Shown here: positions 26,146 to 35,223 of the stretch, in pieces
Layout of the letters: each line of letters begins with the position of its first letter
How positions within the stretch are numbered: position 1 is the first letter of the stretch
NCBI RefSeq assembly: GCF_002968295.1
Contig: NZ_CP134399.1
Coordinates: 3,472,001 to 3,536,000 of the forward strand
Source: Mycobacterium sp. ITM-2016-00317
Lineage (GTDB): Bacteria > Actinomycetota > Actinomycetes > Mycobacteriales > Mycobacteriaceae
Direction: 5' to 3'
DNA: 64,000 nucleotides
Made by a program: the position numbers and the translations under genes
Notes under the pieces: generated by a model
Database searches by the model: none
Seen by the model: only the letters and a program-made list of their open reading frames with translations
What the model was told of the DNA's origin: nothing

Positions 26146-27036
26146 TCACCGGGCGGTCGCGCCGATGGCGCGGAAGACGTCGTCGAGTCGGGTCGGCGCG
26201 GCGGAGAGCCCGACGAGTTCGGTCCGGTGGGCGTCCGCCCAGTCGAGAAGGTCCTTCAGATCGGCCTGCAGGGTGAACGTCTCGATCACGAACGTGCCGT
26301 CCTGACTGTCGGTGGCTGTGCGCGGCGGTGCGGGAGCGTCGTGGGCGAGTGAGAACCGGATGACCGCCGGCAGGGCGCGGGTGAGCTCGGCGACCGTCCC
26401 CTCGCGGTGCAGCACTCCGCGGTGCATCAGCCCGATCCGGTCGGCCCGCTGCTGGGCCTCTTCCAGGTAATGCGTCGTGAGCACGATGGTGGCGCCGTCG
26501 GAACGGAGTTGATGCACCGCGTCCCACAGCGCGTCCCGCGAGTGGATGTCGAGGCCCGTGGTGGGTTCGTCGAGGAAGATCAACTCCGGCCTGCCGTACA
26601 CCGCGGTGGCGAAGTCGAGGCGCCGTTTCTCACCGCCGGACAGTTGGGACACCCGGACCTCGGCCTTTCCGGTGAGGTCGACGACCTCCAGCACACGCTC
26701 GACGGAGTCTGAGCGGCCGGTGAGCCGCCCGATCAGCCGAACCGTTTCTGCGGCGGTCAGATCCGGGGAGAAGCCGCTCTCCTGGAGCATGATCCCCACC
26801 CGGGGACGCACCGCTCGCCGGTTCGCGGGGTTCTCCCCGAAGACGCGGACGGTGCCCGAGGACGGACCGCGGTGGCCTTCGACGATCTCCAGGGTCGACG
26901 TCTTGCCTGCCCCGTTGGTGCCCAGCAGCGCATAGAGCTCGCCCGACCGGACGTGGAACGAAACATCTTTCACCGCATGGAAATCGCCGTACACCAGGTT
27001 CAACGCATCGACATCGATGACGGGACTCGAAGGCAT
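26146..27036 (-). CDS. ABC transporter ATP-binding protein (drug-export type)
   Basis: 296 residues. Walker A GTNGAGKTST near residue 39, Q-loop LQESGFSP, signature LSGGEKRRLD near 133, Walker B LIFLDEPTTGLD, and H-loop TTHYLEEAQ. The C-terminal 80 residues are the DUF4162-like extension of the CcmA/DrrA group. With the downstream permease it forms an exporter, and the esterase gene completes the three-gene operon. It is divergent from the sensor kinase gene. Confidence 0.95.
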   Translation of the reverse strand: MPSSPVIDVDALNLVYGDFHAVKDVSFHVRSGELYALLGTNGAGKTSTLEIVEGHRGPSSGTVRVFGENPANRRAVRPRVGIMLQESGFSPDLTAAETVRLIGRLTGRSDSVERVLEVVDLTGKAEVRVSQLSGGEKRRLDFATAVYGRPELIFLDEPTTGLDIHSRDALWDAVHQLRSDGATIVLTTHYLEEAQQRADRIGLMHRGVLHREGTVAELTRALPAVIRFSLAHDAPAPPRTATDSQDGTFVIETFTLQADLKDLLDWADAHRTELVGLSAAPTRLDDVFRAIGATAR

Positions 27037-27115
27037 GTGCCCATTTCAGCGCGCCGGCCTGCCGCGCCAGGCTGGTAGCGTCATCTCATCGGGGTGACAT
27101 CCGCGCGCGTTGCTC

Positions 27116-27130
27116 GTGACGCTGCGTCAC
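27116..27130. promoter_or_regulatory. Palindrome in the exporter/two-component divergent promoter
   Basis: GTGACG-CTG-CGTCAC is a perfect 6+6 inverted repeat; a second one, CGGCTC (27134-27139) with GAGCCG (27149-27154), follows directly. Both lie between the ABC ATPase start (27036) and the kinase start (27165). The NarL-type response regulator is the likely binder. Confidence 0.45.
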
Positions 27131-27164
27131 TACCGGCTCGGGCGCCGGGAGCCGATGATGAGGA

Positions 27165-28301
27165 GTGGCATCTTTCGTCGGACAGGTGAAACCGAGCGTG
27201 ACAACGCACCCACGCCGCAGGTTCCGCACTCTCAACCTGATGTTCTTCCTGCCCGGTTTCGCCGCGGTCGGGGCATTCCTGATCGCCAGGCAGGCTCAGA
27301 CCTGGCAGCAGGCGGTGGTGCTGGGGCTGGGGGTGGCTGCGGCGCTGCTGGCGTTCGAGCGGTGGACCGCCGACGCGCTGGCCCCTGTCGCGCTGCCCTG
27401 TCTTGCGGTGGCGGCGGCGGTGTGGCCGTTCGGCGCTCTGATGATCGACAGCGTGGAGCAGGGGGCGTTCTTCGCCATCACCGTGGTGGGAAGCCTGATC
27501 GTGCCGACGCTTCCGCGTCACCGCGCACTCGCGGCGTTCGGCCTGGTCGGCTATGTGGCGGCGGTGGGCGTGCTGGCGGTGGCGACCACACCGCAGGCCG
27601 GCACCGGTGAGCTGATCGCCGACGTCATCGTCCCGACCGGAGTCACCGCCACGGTGACCGGTCTGATGTTCCCCAACAAGCGTTTCTACGACGTCGTGGC
27701 CGAACTCGAGGAAACCCGCGAACGGGACGCGGAGCTGGCGGTGGCCCGGGAACGGGTGCGCTTCGCCGGTGACCTGCACGATATCCAGGGACACACGCTG
27801 CACGTGGCCAAGCTCAAGATCGCCTTGGCGCAGAAGCTGATCCACCGGGACGCCCGCCGCGCCGAGCAGGAGCTGCGCGAGATCCACGATCTGATCGGCG
27901 ACACCATCGCCCGGACCAGGGAACTGGCGTACGGGCAGCGGCGGCTGAACCTGTCCGTGGAGCTGGAGAACGCGCGGAACCTACTGGAAGCGGCGGGTAT
28001 CGCCGTGCAGGTAGACCGGTGCGCCGAGGTCACCTCCCCCGCCATCGACCTGCTGGCGCAGGTGTTACGAGAGACCACCACCAACATCCTGCGGCACTCC
28101 CGGGCCACCCGGGCGCAGATCGTGCTGACGGCCCACAGTCTCACCGTCGTCAACGACGGCGTCGACGAAACGGTGCTGCCGCAGTTGCACGGGCTGGGCG
28201 CGCTGGCCCAACGGGTGGCCGATCGCGGTGGCGAACTGACCGCGGCATCGGCCAACGGACAATTCCGCACGGCGGCAACATTTCCGGAGCAGGCGTCGTG
28301 A
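27165..28301 (+). CDS. Sensor histidine kinase, DesK/LiaS-like (HisKA_3)
   Basis: 378 residues from GTG 27165; GTG 27198 is a possible later start. The N-terminal half has four to six membrane helices with little extracellular sequence, as in intramembrane-sensing kinases. The HisKA_3 phosphorylation site is RFAGDLHDIQGHTLHVAKLK with His near 205; the ATPase part has LRETTTNILRHSRA and a shortened C-terminus (LGALAQRVADRGG). The gene for its regulator overlaps by GTGA. Such pairs commonly control adjacent ABC-2 exporters in response to envelope or drug stress. Confidence 0.92.
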   Translation: MASFVGQVKPSVTTHPRRRFRTLNLMFFLPGFAAVGAFLIARQAQTWQQAVVLGLGVAAALLAFERWTADALAPVALPCLAVAAAVWPFGALMIDSVEQGAFFAITVVGSLIVPTLPRHRALAAFGLVGYVAAVGVLAVATTPQAGTGELIADVIVPTGVTATVTGLMFPNKRFYDVVAELEETRERDAELAVARERVRFAGDLHDIQGHTLHVAKLKIALAQKLIHRDARRAEQELREIHDLIGDTIARTRELAYGQRRLNLSVELENARNLLEAAGIAVQVDRCAEVTSPAIDLLAQVLRETTTNILRHSRATRAQIVLTAHSLTVVNDGVDETVLPQLHGLGALAQRVADRGGELTAASANGQFRTAATFPEQAS

Positions 28302-28900
28302 CCACCGTGGTGCTGGCCGATGACGAGGTCCTGCTGCGCAAGGCGCTCGCATCGCTGCTGCCGCTGGAAGGCGACATCACGGTCCTCGCGGAGGCCGTCG
28401 ACGGGGCCGATGCGGTCCGAGCCACGCTGTCCCACCAACCGGACGTGCTGGTGATCGACCTGGAGATGCCCGGGGTCGACGGTCTGGCGGCGGTCGCCGA
28501 GATCCGCCGGGTGTTGCCCGATCAGCGGATCCTGATGCTCACCCGGCACGCCCGCCCGGGGGTGCTGCGCAGCGCCTTGAAACTCGGGATCCAGGGTTTC
28601 GCCAGCAAATCCGCCGAACCGGCGCATCTTGCGGAGATCATCGCCGCGCTGCACGAGGGCCGGCGATGGATCGATCAGGACGTCTCGGCCGCCGCGATCG
28701 TCGACGACTGCCCGCTGACCGACCGTGAGGTCGACGTGCTGCGCGTGACCGGCCAGGGTTACTCGGTGGCCGAGATCGCCGCACAGCTGCACCTGGCGCA
28801 GGGCACGGTGCGCAACTATCTGTCCAGCGCCATGCAGAAGACCCAGACCCGCACCCGCCACGAAGCGGCCCGGTACGCACGCGAACACGACTGGCTCTGA
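28298..28900 (+). CDS. NarL/LuxR-type response regulator
   Basis: 200 residues. Receiver: LADDEVLLRKAL, Asp54 in VIDLEMPGVDG, and Lys in GFASKSAEP. C-terminal LuxR-type HTH: LTDREVDVLRVTGQGYSVAE, then IAAQLHLAQGTVRNYLSSAM. It should control the divergent ABC exporter operon through the palindromes at 27116-27154. Starts on the GTG overlapping the kinase stop. Confidence 0.94.
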   Translation: MTTVVLADDEVLLRKALASLLPLEGDITVLAEAVDGADAVRATLSHQPDVLVIDLEMPGVDGLAAVAEIRRVLPDQRILMLTRHARPGVLRSALKLGIQGFASKSAEPAHLAEIIAALHEGRRWIDQDVSAAAIVDDCPLTDREVDVLRVTGQGYSVAEIAAQLHLAQGTVRNYLSSAMQKTQTRTRHEAARYAREHDWL

Positions 28901-28955
28901 ACACATGACGTGACGTCACTGGTGGCGGGGCCGCCCGACTCCCATCCTGGAGAGC

Positions 28956-30502
28956 GTGAACACCATTCTGCGCCTGCTGGTGCCGATGCTCGCGGTCACG
29001 CTGACAGCGTGCGGCGCAAGCACTCCCACGACGTCGACGTCGACGTCGACGTCCTCCGGTCTCGAACGGTTCCACAGTCAGCAGATCGCGTGGGAACCGT
29101 GCGGCGACTACGCCACCACCTCGATCGAGACGGCGGTCTTCGACCGTGCGTCGACGGCGCAGTGCGGCCACCTCGAGGTTCCGCTCGACTACCAACAGCC
29201 GCAGGGCGACACCGTGCGTCTCGCGGTGATGCGGGTGCCCGCCCGCGGTGAGGCCCTCGGTTCGCTGGTGCTCAATCCGGGTGGGCCCGGCGGGTCCGGG
29301 TTGTTCGCCGCCGCCGCGACGGCGCTGTCGTTACCGGAAAGCCGGCTCACCGACCGGTTCGATCTCGTCGGTTTCGACACCCGCGGTGTCGGCGCCTCGG
29401 AACCGGCAGTCGACTGCTTCACCGACGCCGAGGCCGACCGGGGTGACAGCGTGCTGACGACCCAGGGCACGACCGTGCAGTGGACAGAGGACGACACCCG
29501 GCACGTCTTCGAACGATGCGCGCGAGGTTCGGGCGGCGCCGACGTCCTGACCGGCATGGGCACCCGCAACAGCGCACGCGACATGGACGTGCTGCGGGCC
29601 GTGCTCGGTGACGAGCGGTTGACCTTCCTGGGCCAGAGTTACGGGACGCGACTGGGCGCGGTCTACGCGGAGCAGTTCCCCGGGAACGTCCGCGCGATGG
29701 TGCTCGACGGGGCCATCGACCCCAGCCAGCGGACCTTCGAGCGCCGCGTGGGCGCCTTCGCCGGGTTCCAGCGTTCCTTCGAGCAGATGGCCGCCTTCTG
29801 CGCCACCCTGCCCGACTGCCCGCTGGGCACCGACCCGGCCGGGGCCACCGACAGGTTCCACGAGATCGTGCGTCCGCTCTACGGCACGCCGATACCGGCG
29901 CTGGACTCGACCTCGACTTCGACGAGGCCGTCGGCGGGGTGATCTCCGGGCTGTACACCGAAGCGGCCTGGCCCCGCGTCATCGCCGGGATCGCGCAGGT
30001 GCAGCAGCAGGGACGCGGTGACGAACTGCTGCAACTCGGTTACGACTTCGCGCTGCGCGACGCCGAGGGCAACTGGACCAATTTCGTCGAGGCGCTCTAC
30101 GCCACCAACTGCATGGACGAGGAGCGGCTCAGCGAGCGCGACGGGAACACGTTGCGCGCCCGCATCTTCGAAGCGGCGCCGTTCATGGATCCAGGGGTCG
30201 TGCTGACCGGCGCCCGCGACGGGTGCGAGCACTGGCCGGCCGAACCGACGCTCGGCTTCCCCTATGCCACCGATGTCGAGGGGCTTCCCGCGACGCTCGT
30301 GGTGTCGATCACGGGCGATCCGACCACCCCGCATGCGGGCGGCATCCGGCTGGCGCAGACCCTGGGCAGTGCGCTGCTCACGGTGGAGGGTGAGGGACAC
30401 ACCATCGTGACGGCCGGAACCAACCAGTGCGTCAACGACATCGCCGCCGACTACCTGGTCGATCTCGTGCTGCCGGAGGAGGGCGCGACCTGCCCGCTGT
30501 GA
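28956..30502 (+). pseudogene. TAP-like alpha/beta hydrolase lipoprotein, broken by a one-base deletion
   Basis: The first frame (28956-29942) has a signal peptide ending LAVTLTACG (lipobox), a Thr/Ser linker, the oxyanion region NPGGPGGSG, nucleophile GQSYGTRLG near residue 230 and then runs out of phase after YGTPIPALD. The rest continues in the minus-one frame (…DLDFDEAVGGVISGLY to CPL at 30499) and holds the TAP-like C-terminal domain with the Asp (SITGDPTTP) and His (VEGEGHTIV) of the triad. One G missing near 29900 (CCGGCGCTGG for CCGGCGGCTGG) explains the break. The intact protein would be a Hip1/CaeA-like secreted protease or esterase. Sequencing error cannot be excluded. Confidence 0.8.
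29030..29053 (+). repeat. Four tandem GACGTC hexamers in a Thr-Ser linker
   Basis: Four exact copies of GACGTC encode the alternating Thr-Ser linker just after the lipid-anchored Cys. A change in copy number would alter linker length by two residues without shifting frame. Confidence 0.85.
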
Positions 30503-31663
30503 GCGGTGAGCGCGACGAATCGCTGCGCGATGAGTCGATGGGTGGCGGCATCCGGGTGCAGGTTGTCGGGCAGCGGATGGCTCGCTTCGTCATCCGGGCC
30601 GTACAGGTCGAGACCGTCGATGTAGGACAGGTGCGGATCGTCGGCCTGTCGCTTTCCCACGATGCCGGCGAGCTGCTCACGTATGCCGCGCAGGGTGAGA
30701 CGGCGCAGCCCCGCGTTCGGCACGACGGCGTCGCCGGGATCACCCGTTGCCACGAAGCGCACCGCGCCCGCCGCGAGCGCTTCGACATCGAAACTCCCCG
30801 GTCCCGGGGTTGACTCGTGGATCGGGCAGTGCAGCGGCCCGATGACGATCAAGGGCGTCCTCGGATGCCTGTCGCGGATGGTGTCGAGGAACCCGTGCAC
30901 AGCGGGGCCGAACGCACGCCGGCGCATCAGATCCGAGTTCACCAGGTTGATGCCGATCTTCACGCTGATCAGATCGGCGGGACGATCGCGAATCGTCCTG
31001 GCCACGAACGGATCCAGCATGGCGCTGCCCGAAAAGCCGAGGTTCACCAGATCGAGGTTCCCCGCCGCGGCCGCCAACGCGGGCCACGTGGTGCTGGGGG
31101 TGTCCGCATTGGAGCCCTGACTGATGGAGCTGCCATGGTGGACCCAGGTGGGGCCTGGCCGGCACGGGCTCGATCGGTGCGTCGGTGCGCAAGCCGACCA
31201 ATTCTGTTCGCTCGTAATGCGGCAACCACAGCTCGAGCGTCTTGTCGTGCGACGCCAGCCCGTCGAAGCGCAACGTCGCCGCCCCGCCCGACTCTGTCTC
31301 GCTCGCGCCTGTGGACGGATCGATACGCACCAGGTCACCGCCGGACACCGCCGCGTGCCGAACCCGCCGATTGTCGATCAGCAGATCCACGACACCGTCG
31401 GCACGTGGCGGCACACCTGTCAGCACCACCCGCGTGCGCAGGAGATCGAGTTCGATCACGGTCGCGGCCGTGCGCACTGTCAGCCGCACGCCCGAGGGCT
31501 GCGCTTGCGCACTCAACAGCTGTGGATCGTCACATTGCGCACGCGCGGCGCGCGGCAGACGGTGCGGAAGCCAGCCGCGGCCGGTGTCCTCGAGTTCCGC
31601 GAGTCCGTGGAACAACTCGACGCTGAGGGGATGGGATCTCAGCTCGAGGTTCCGCGAGGTCAT
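30451..31663 (-). pseudogene. SGNH-type hydrolase with beta-sandwich N-domain, broken by one extra base
   Basis: The first frame (31663 down to about 31150) gives an N-terminal jelly-roll-like domain ending in LWLPHYERTELVGLRTDAPI. The second frame continues with WVHHGSSISQGSNADTPS (SGNH block I, nucleophile Ser), SVKIGINLVN (block III region) and DNLHPDAATHRLIAQRF (block V Asp-x2-His). Removing one C of the CCCC run at 31153-31150 restores a single frame reading PVPARPTWVHHGSS. The 3' end overlaps the convergent pseudogene by 52 bases. It would be an esterase acting on an unknown substrate. True mutation or sequence error is undecided. Confidence 0.8.
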
Positions 31664-31719
31664 CCCGACACGCTACGTGTCCCGCGATGGCCGCCACGAT
31701 GGTCACACCGCCCGAAGCT

Positions 31720-31745
31720 AATATCGATATTCGCCGCAAATATCG
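31720..31745. promoter_or_regulatory. AT-rich overlapping palindromes upstream of an oxidoreductase gene
   Basis: AATATCGATATT (31720-31731) is a perfect 12-base palindrome, and CGATATT (31725-31731) also pairs with AATATCG (31739-31745) across 7 bases. They lie about 100 bases before the oxidoreductase start and 57 bases upstream of the SGNH gene start on the other strand, so they may be an operator for either. Confidence 0.4.
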
Positions 31746-31846
31746 CATCTAGGTGTTAGGTTGATGAGCAATGAGTTCGGCCCCAGGCGCGTTTCCGTTG
31801 ACCGGCACGTTCCAGCACAGTGACACAACACCAGGGAGACGAGTAG

Positions 31847-32764
31847 ATGGCACGGACAGTTCAGTTCTCCGAATACGGCGGCACCGACGTGCTCCGGGTG
31901 ATTGACGCCCCGGTGCCGAGCGCCGGGCCCGCACAGGTGCGCATCGCGGTCCGGGCAGCGGGCGTCAACCCCATCGACGCGAAGATCATGCAGGGCTTCA
32001 TGCGGGAGATGGTGCCCCTGGACCTCCAGGCCGGACTCGGGTCCGATGTGGCCGGGGTCGTCGACCAGGTCGGTGCCGGCGTCACCGCGTTCCAGGTGGG
32101 CGACGAAGTGATGGGCAGCTCGCTGACCCCCGCGATATCCGAGTATGCCCTGGCAGATCCGGCCAATCTGATCATCAAACCCACCGAGGTCGGCTGGGAC
32201 GTCGCGGGCAGCGTGGCCGGCGCGGGCGGCACCGCGTGGGCCGTCCTGGACCGTCTCCAGGTCCGTGCGGGCGAGACCCTGCTCGTCCACGCCGCGGCCG
32301 GCGGCGTGGGCACATTCGCGGTTCAGCTCGCGACGGCGCGGGGCGCACAGGTGATCGGCACGGCGAGCGAACGCAACTTCGATTACCTGAAATCCATTGG
32401 CGCCGAGCCGGTCCGCTACGGTGACGGACTGGCCGACCGCGTCCGCGCCCTCGCCCCCGCCGGGGTGGACGCCGTCCTGGACGCGTCCGGCCGCGGCGAG
32501 ATCCCGCTCTCGATCGAACTTGCCGGCGGCCCGGAGCGGGTGCTGACCCTGGTCGCATTCGATGCCGCCGACACCGGGATCCAGATCTTCGCCGGCGGCA
32601 CCGGCGATGACCGGGGGCCTGCCTTGCAGGAGATCGTCGCGCTCATCAGTCAGGAACAGCTCACCGTCCCCATCTGGCGCGCCTTCCCGCTGGACGAGAC
32701 CGCTGCCGCGCTGGAGGCCAGCAGTGCCGGGCACCTCCGCGGCAAGATCGTCGTGCTGCCGTAA
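31847..32764 (+). CDS. NADPH:quinone oxidoreductase-like zinc-independent MDR enzyme
   Basis: 305 residues. Medium-chain dehydrogenase/reductase features: N-terminal GroES-like fold (GVNPIDAKIMQGFM, GSDVAGVVDQVGAG, VGDEVMG) without the catalytic zinc Cys residues, and the nucleotide site VHAAAGGVGTFAVQLA near 150 typical of quinone oxidoreductases. ATG 31847 follows GGGAGACGAG. It should reduce quinones or alpha,beta-unsaturated carbonyls with NADPH. Neighbour of a GntR regulator on the same strand 115 bases downstream. Confidence 0.92.
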   Translation: MARTVQFSEYGGTDVLRVIDAPVPSAGPAQVRIAVRAAGVNPIDAKIMQGFMREMVPLDLQAGLGSDVAGVVDQVGAGVTAFQVGDEVMGSSLTPAISEYALADPANLIIKPTEVGWDVAGSVAGAGGTAWAVLDRLQVRAGETLLVHAAAGGVGTFAVQLATARGAQVIGTASERNFDYLKSIGAEPVRYGDGLADRVRALAPAGVDAVLDASGRGEIPLSIELAGGPERVLTLVAFDAADTGIQIFAGGTGDDRGPALQEIVALISQEQLTVPIWRAFPLDETAAALEASSAGHLRGKIVVLP

Positions 32765-32879
32765 CCGCCGGCAGCGGTGCGGAACGGGCATCGACACAGG
32801 CCGTCAATAGCGTTAGTCCTGCGCAATCTCGATACACTGCCCACATCGACCATCATTCGAGGGCAGGAGCAGTCGCCCG

Positions 32880-33551
32880 ATGACACGGACCACCGAGGTG
32901 TACGACGTACTCCTCGCCGAATTGTTCAACGGGCAGCTCGCCCCGGGCCAGAAGCTCCTGCTGGTCGCGATCGGTGAACGTCTCGGCGTGAGTCAGTCCG
33001 TGGTTCGCGAGGCACTCACCCGGCTCGCCGCCCAGGGCTTCGTCGTCGCGACGCCGCAACGCGGGTTCCGGGTGCGCGAACTGTCGGTCGACGACGTCGT
33101 CTGCCTGACCGAGACCCGGGTCCAGGTGGAGACCGCGGCACTGCGGCTGGCGATCAAGCGCGGGGACGTGCACTGGGAGGCGGGCATCCTCACCTCGCAT
33201 CACCTGCTGGATCAGACTCCGTTCTTCGCTGAGGACCGGACTGTCAACGAGGAATGGACCATCCGGCACCGCGAGTTCCACCGCGCCCTACTGGCCGGGT
33301 GCAAGAACCCGTGGATGGACAGGATCACGCAGGCCATGCGTGACAACGCCGAGCTCTACAAGCGGTGGTACCTGGTGTTGGCCCACGGCCACCCGCACGA
33401 CTTCGCGATCGAACACGACCAACTCAAGGACCTGGCACTGGCCCGGGACACCGACGCCGCGGTCGCGCTGCTGACCGAACACATCGAGCGGGCACCCCGC
33501 GAGCTGATCGCGTACGCGACCGAACACGGACTCGAGGGCTTCCGGGATTGA
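32880..33551 (+). CDS. GntR family regulator, FadR/FCD subgroup
   Basis: 223 residues. Winged HTH at the N-terminus (LLLVAIGERLGVSQSVVREA, then LTRLAAQGFVVATPQRGFRV), followed by an all-helical FCD ligand domain with the metal-binding type residues (EWTIRHREFHRALLAGC, and later HGHPHDF and ERAPRE). Effectors of this subgroup are small carboxylates. A -10-like TACACT lies about 47 bases upstream. Targets unknown; the AT-rich repeat at 35137-35150 has the TTTGT-n2-ACAAA form seen for such regulators. Confidence 0.9.
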   Translation: MTRTTEVYDVLLAELFNGQLAPGQKLLLVAIGERLGVSQSVVREALTRLAAQGFVVATPQRGFRVRELSVDDVVCLTETRVQVETAALRLAIKRGDVHWEAGILTSHHLLDQTPFFAEDRTVNEEWTIRHREFHRALLAGCKNPWMDRITQAMRDNAELYKRWYLVLAHGHPHDFAIEHDQLKDLALARDTDAAVALLTEHIERAPRELIAYATEHGLEGFRD

Positions 33552-33564
33552 CGGGTCGGCGACC

Positions 33565-34494
33565 TCAAACGCTGCGGCGGCCGGGGTCGGTCTCCAACGC
33601 CGCACGGTCCCAGTCCGCCAGGTCCGCGGCCGCGCCGTAGCTGAACTCGAGGAAGTCCAGCACACACTGATCCGGATCCTCAGCGGCCCGGGCGGTTTCG
33701 TACGGAAGAAGGAACTGGCGCAGTTCGGGATGGTAGAAGACTCCCTCGGGGCGGCCGGCGAAGTCGGCGAAGCCGTCCGGTTCGGGGTACGCGTAGGAGT
33801 AGAACGCCCCTTCTTCCCCACCGCCGGGCCAGAACCCGCAACTACTCAGCTCGTGCGAATAGGCCTCGACCATCACCCAGTCGGCGCAGTTCGGCGCGCC
33901 CCCGGGATGGGGCGGTGCGGGACGGCCGGAGAATCGGCTACAGGCCAGATCGAATGAGCCCCAGAAGAAGTGCACCGGACTGACCTTGCCGGTGAACCGG
34001 GAACGGAACTGCCCGACCACCCGGTCGGCCTGCACCAGCTGTTGCCAGAAGGCGTTGGCCGCGGCGGGATCGTAGCCGGTGTGCTGGTCCTCGGCGAACG
34101 GGACGGCGGGATCGACCTCGTTGGGCCGCTTGGTGATTCGCGTGGGAACGTCCAGGCGGTCGAGCAATGCCATCGTCTCGTCGTGGAACTTCGCGACGGA
34201 ACTGTCGCGTAGGTCCACATGGCCGGAGCCACCGTCGCTCACCCGCACGGCCAGTGTGTGGTCGAGGAAGTCGAACTCCATGTCGAGAAGCCGCGCGTCC
34301 ACCGGGATGGGCGACGTCGTCAATCCGCGTGGTGAGACGTAAAGCGGTGCCTGCCACCAGTGATTGAGCGGCGGCGCATGAGCCAACCGCACCTTGCCCA
34401 CGATCTGGGTCCACATGTGCAGCGATCTGCGCGTCGGCTCCCAGTCGTCAACACGCAAGGACGGCCATCCGCCGCCAGCCGAGGAGAGGGTCAT
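33565..34494 (-). CDS. DUF5996 family protein
   Basis: 309 residues, soluble. Recognisable segments: WPSLRVDDWEPTRRSLHMWT at the N-terminus, HWWQAPLYVSPRGLTTSPIP, FHDETMALLDRLDVPTRI and SHELSSCGFWPGG. I associate these with DUF5996, unknown function. The C-terminus faces the GntR gene end (13-base gap, convergent). Its ATG at 34494 directly follows the stop of a degraded solute-binding protein fragment, so its original promoter may have been rearranged. Confidence 0.85.
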   Translation of the reverse strand: MTLSSAGGGWPSLRVDDWEPTRRSLHMWTQIVGKVRLAHAPPLNHWWQAPLYVSPRGLTTSPIPVDARLLDMEFDFLDHTLAVRVSDGGSGHVDLRDSSVAKFHDETMALLDRLDVPTRITKRPNEVDPAVPFAEDQHTGYDPAAANAFWQQLVQADRVVGQFRSRFTGKVSPVHFFWGSFDLACSRFSGRPAPPHPGGAPNCADWVMVEAYSHELSSCGFWPGGGEEGAFYSYAYPEPDGFADFAGRPEGVFYHPELRQFLLPYETARAAEDPDQCVLDFLEFSYGAAADLADWDRAALETDPGRRSV

Positions 34495-34495
34495 G

Positions 34496-34855
34496 TCAGC
34501 CTTTCAGTTGCTGGGCCGCTCCAGCGTAAGGGAAATCGAGGTCATCGGAACGGACATTGTGCGGCGCCACCACGACCTACCTGGCGCCGTCGCGGAACTG
34601 GGCGGCGTCGTGGCCGGAGATGCCACGGAACTGGACATGCAGGACCCGCGGCTGCGCCCACTCCCCGTTGACGCCGAACCTGACATCGCCCATCACGGTC
34701 GGAAAGGTCGCGCCGCGGGCGTACTCGCAGAGGCCGGCGTCGTCGATGCCTCCGGTCGCTTCGACAGCTCGGGCGACGAACTGCATCTGCGCGTAGGCCG
34801 GCGGCGCCATGTAGTGCCCCAGGACGTCCACGCCGGCACCGTCGGCACGTCAAAG
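34496..34855 (-). pseudogene. C-terminal fragment of a branched-chain amino-acid-type binding protein
   Basis: In one frame from about 34855 to the TGA at 34496-34498 the sequence reads like the end of a Peripla_BP_6 solute-binding protein: GVDVLGHYMAPPAYAQMQF, EATGGIDDAGLCEYARG, FPTVMGDVRFGVNGEW, then LDFPYAGAAQQLKG. An in-frame TAG at 34579-34577 interrupts it, so loss is by nonsense mutation as well as missing N-terminus. The 5' side is joined out of frame to the isochorismatase fragment near 34850. Clearly a deletion remnant. Confidence 0.75.
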
Positions 34856-35008
34856 ACTTTCGCCCCCTTCGCCAGTCCCACCACGTTGTTCACGATCGCC
34901 GCCGGGTCATGGCTGTTCAGGTTGGCGAACTGGAAGGGCTGATGGTCGATCAACACCACGATGCTGTCCTGCGGGCGCAGAAGTGCGTCGAGACCCGGTT
35001 TTGGGCAT
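34845..35008 (-). pseudogene. N-terminal fragment of an isochorismatase/YcaC-like hydrolase
   Basis: ATG 35008 with an ideal AAGGAG 7 bases upstream starts MPKTG and then shifts frame; in the other phase it continues LDALLRPQDSIVVLIDHQPF and IVNNVVGLAKGAKVFDVPT, the first strand and catalytic Asp region of YcaC-type hydrolases. Removing one G of the GGG run (34996-34994) would join them. After VFDVPTV the homology stops at the junction with the binding-protein fragment. Remainder lost. Confidence 0.75.
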
Positions 35009-35136
35009 GCGAGTTCTCCTTCGGTGGATCGCGCGAGCAGTGCGGTTGTCGCCCAATCCCATTCGGTGGACGGACCGGCGTGGTTCGGTCCTCCGCAGGC
35101 GGCGTCGATATAGGCCAGCAAAACAGCGTTCCATCG

Positions 35137-35150
35137 ATTTGTCAACAAAT
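35137..35150. promoter_or_regulatory. GntR-like operator in an AT-rich promoter region
   Basis: ATTTGT-CA-ACAAAT is a perfect 6+2+6 inverted repeat in a stretch (35130-35190) far more AT-rich than the flanks, between the divergent hydrolase and fumarylacetoacetase fragments. The TTTGT-n2-ACAAA form resembles operators of FadR-type GntR regulators. On the minus strand it also contains TTGACA. Confidence 0.45.
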
Positions 35151-35223
35151 TATCGTTATTTATTGTTTTGTCGCGAATTGTTCCGTAAGGTCAGCGGGTA
35201 GCGACTCAGGGGAGAACCACCAC

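Noticed and set aside
29880..29945. Programmed minus-one frameshifting in the TAP-like hydrolase gene
   Set aside because: No slippery heptamer or following pseudoknot is evident, and neighbouring genes carry similar random indels, so mutation or sequence error is simpler.
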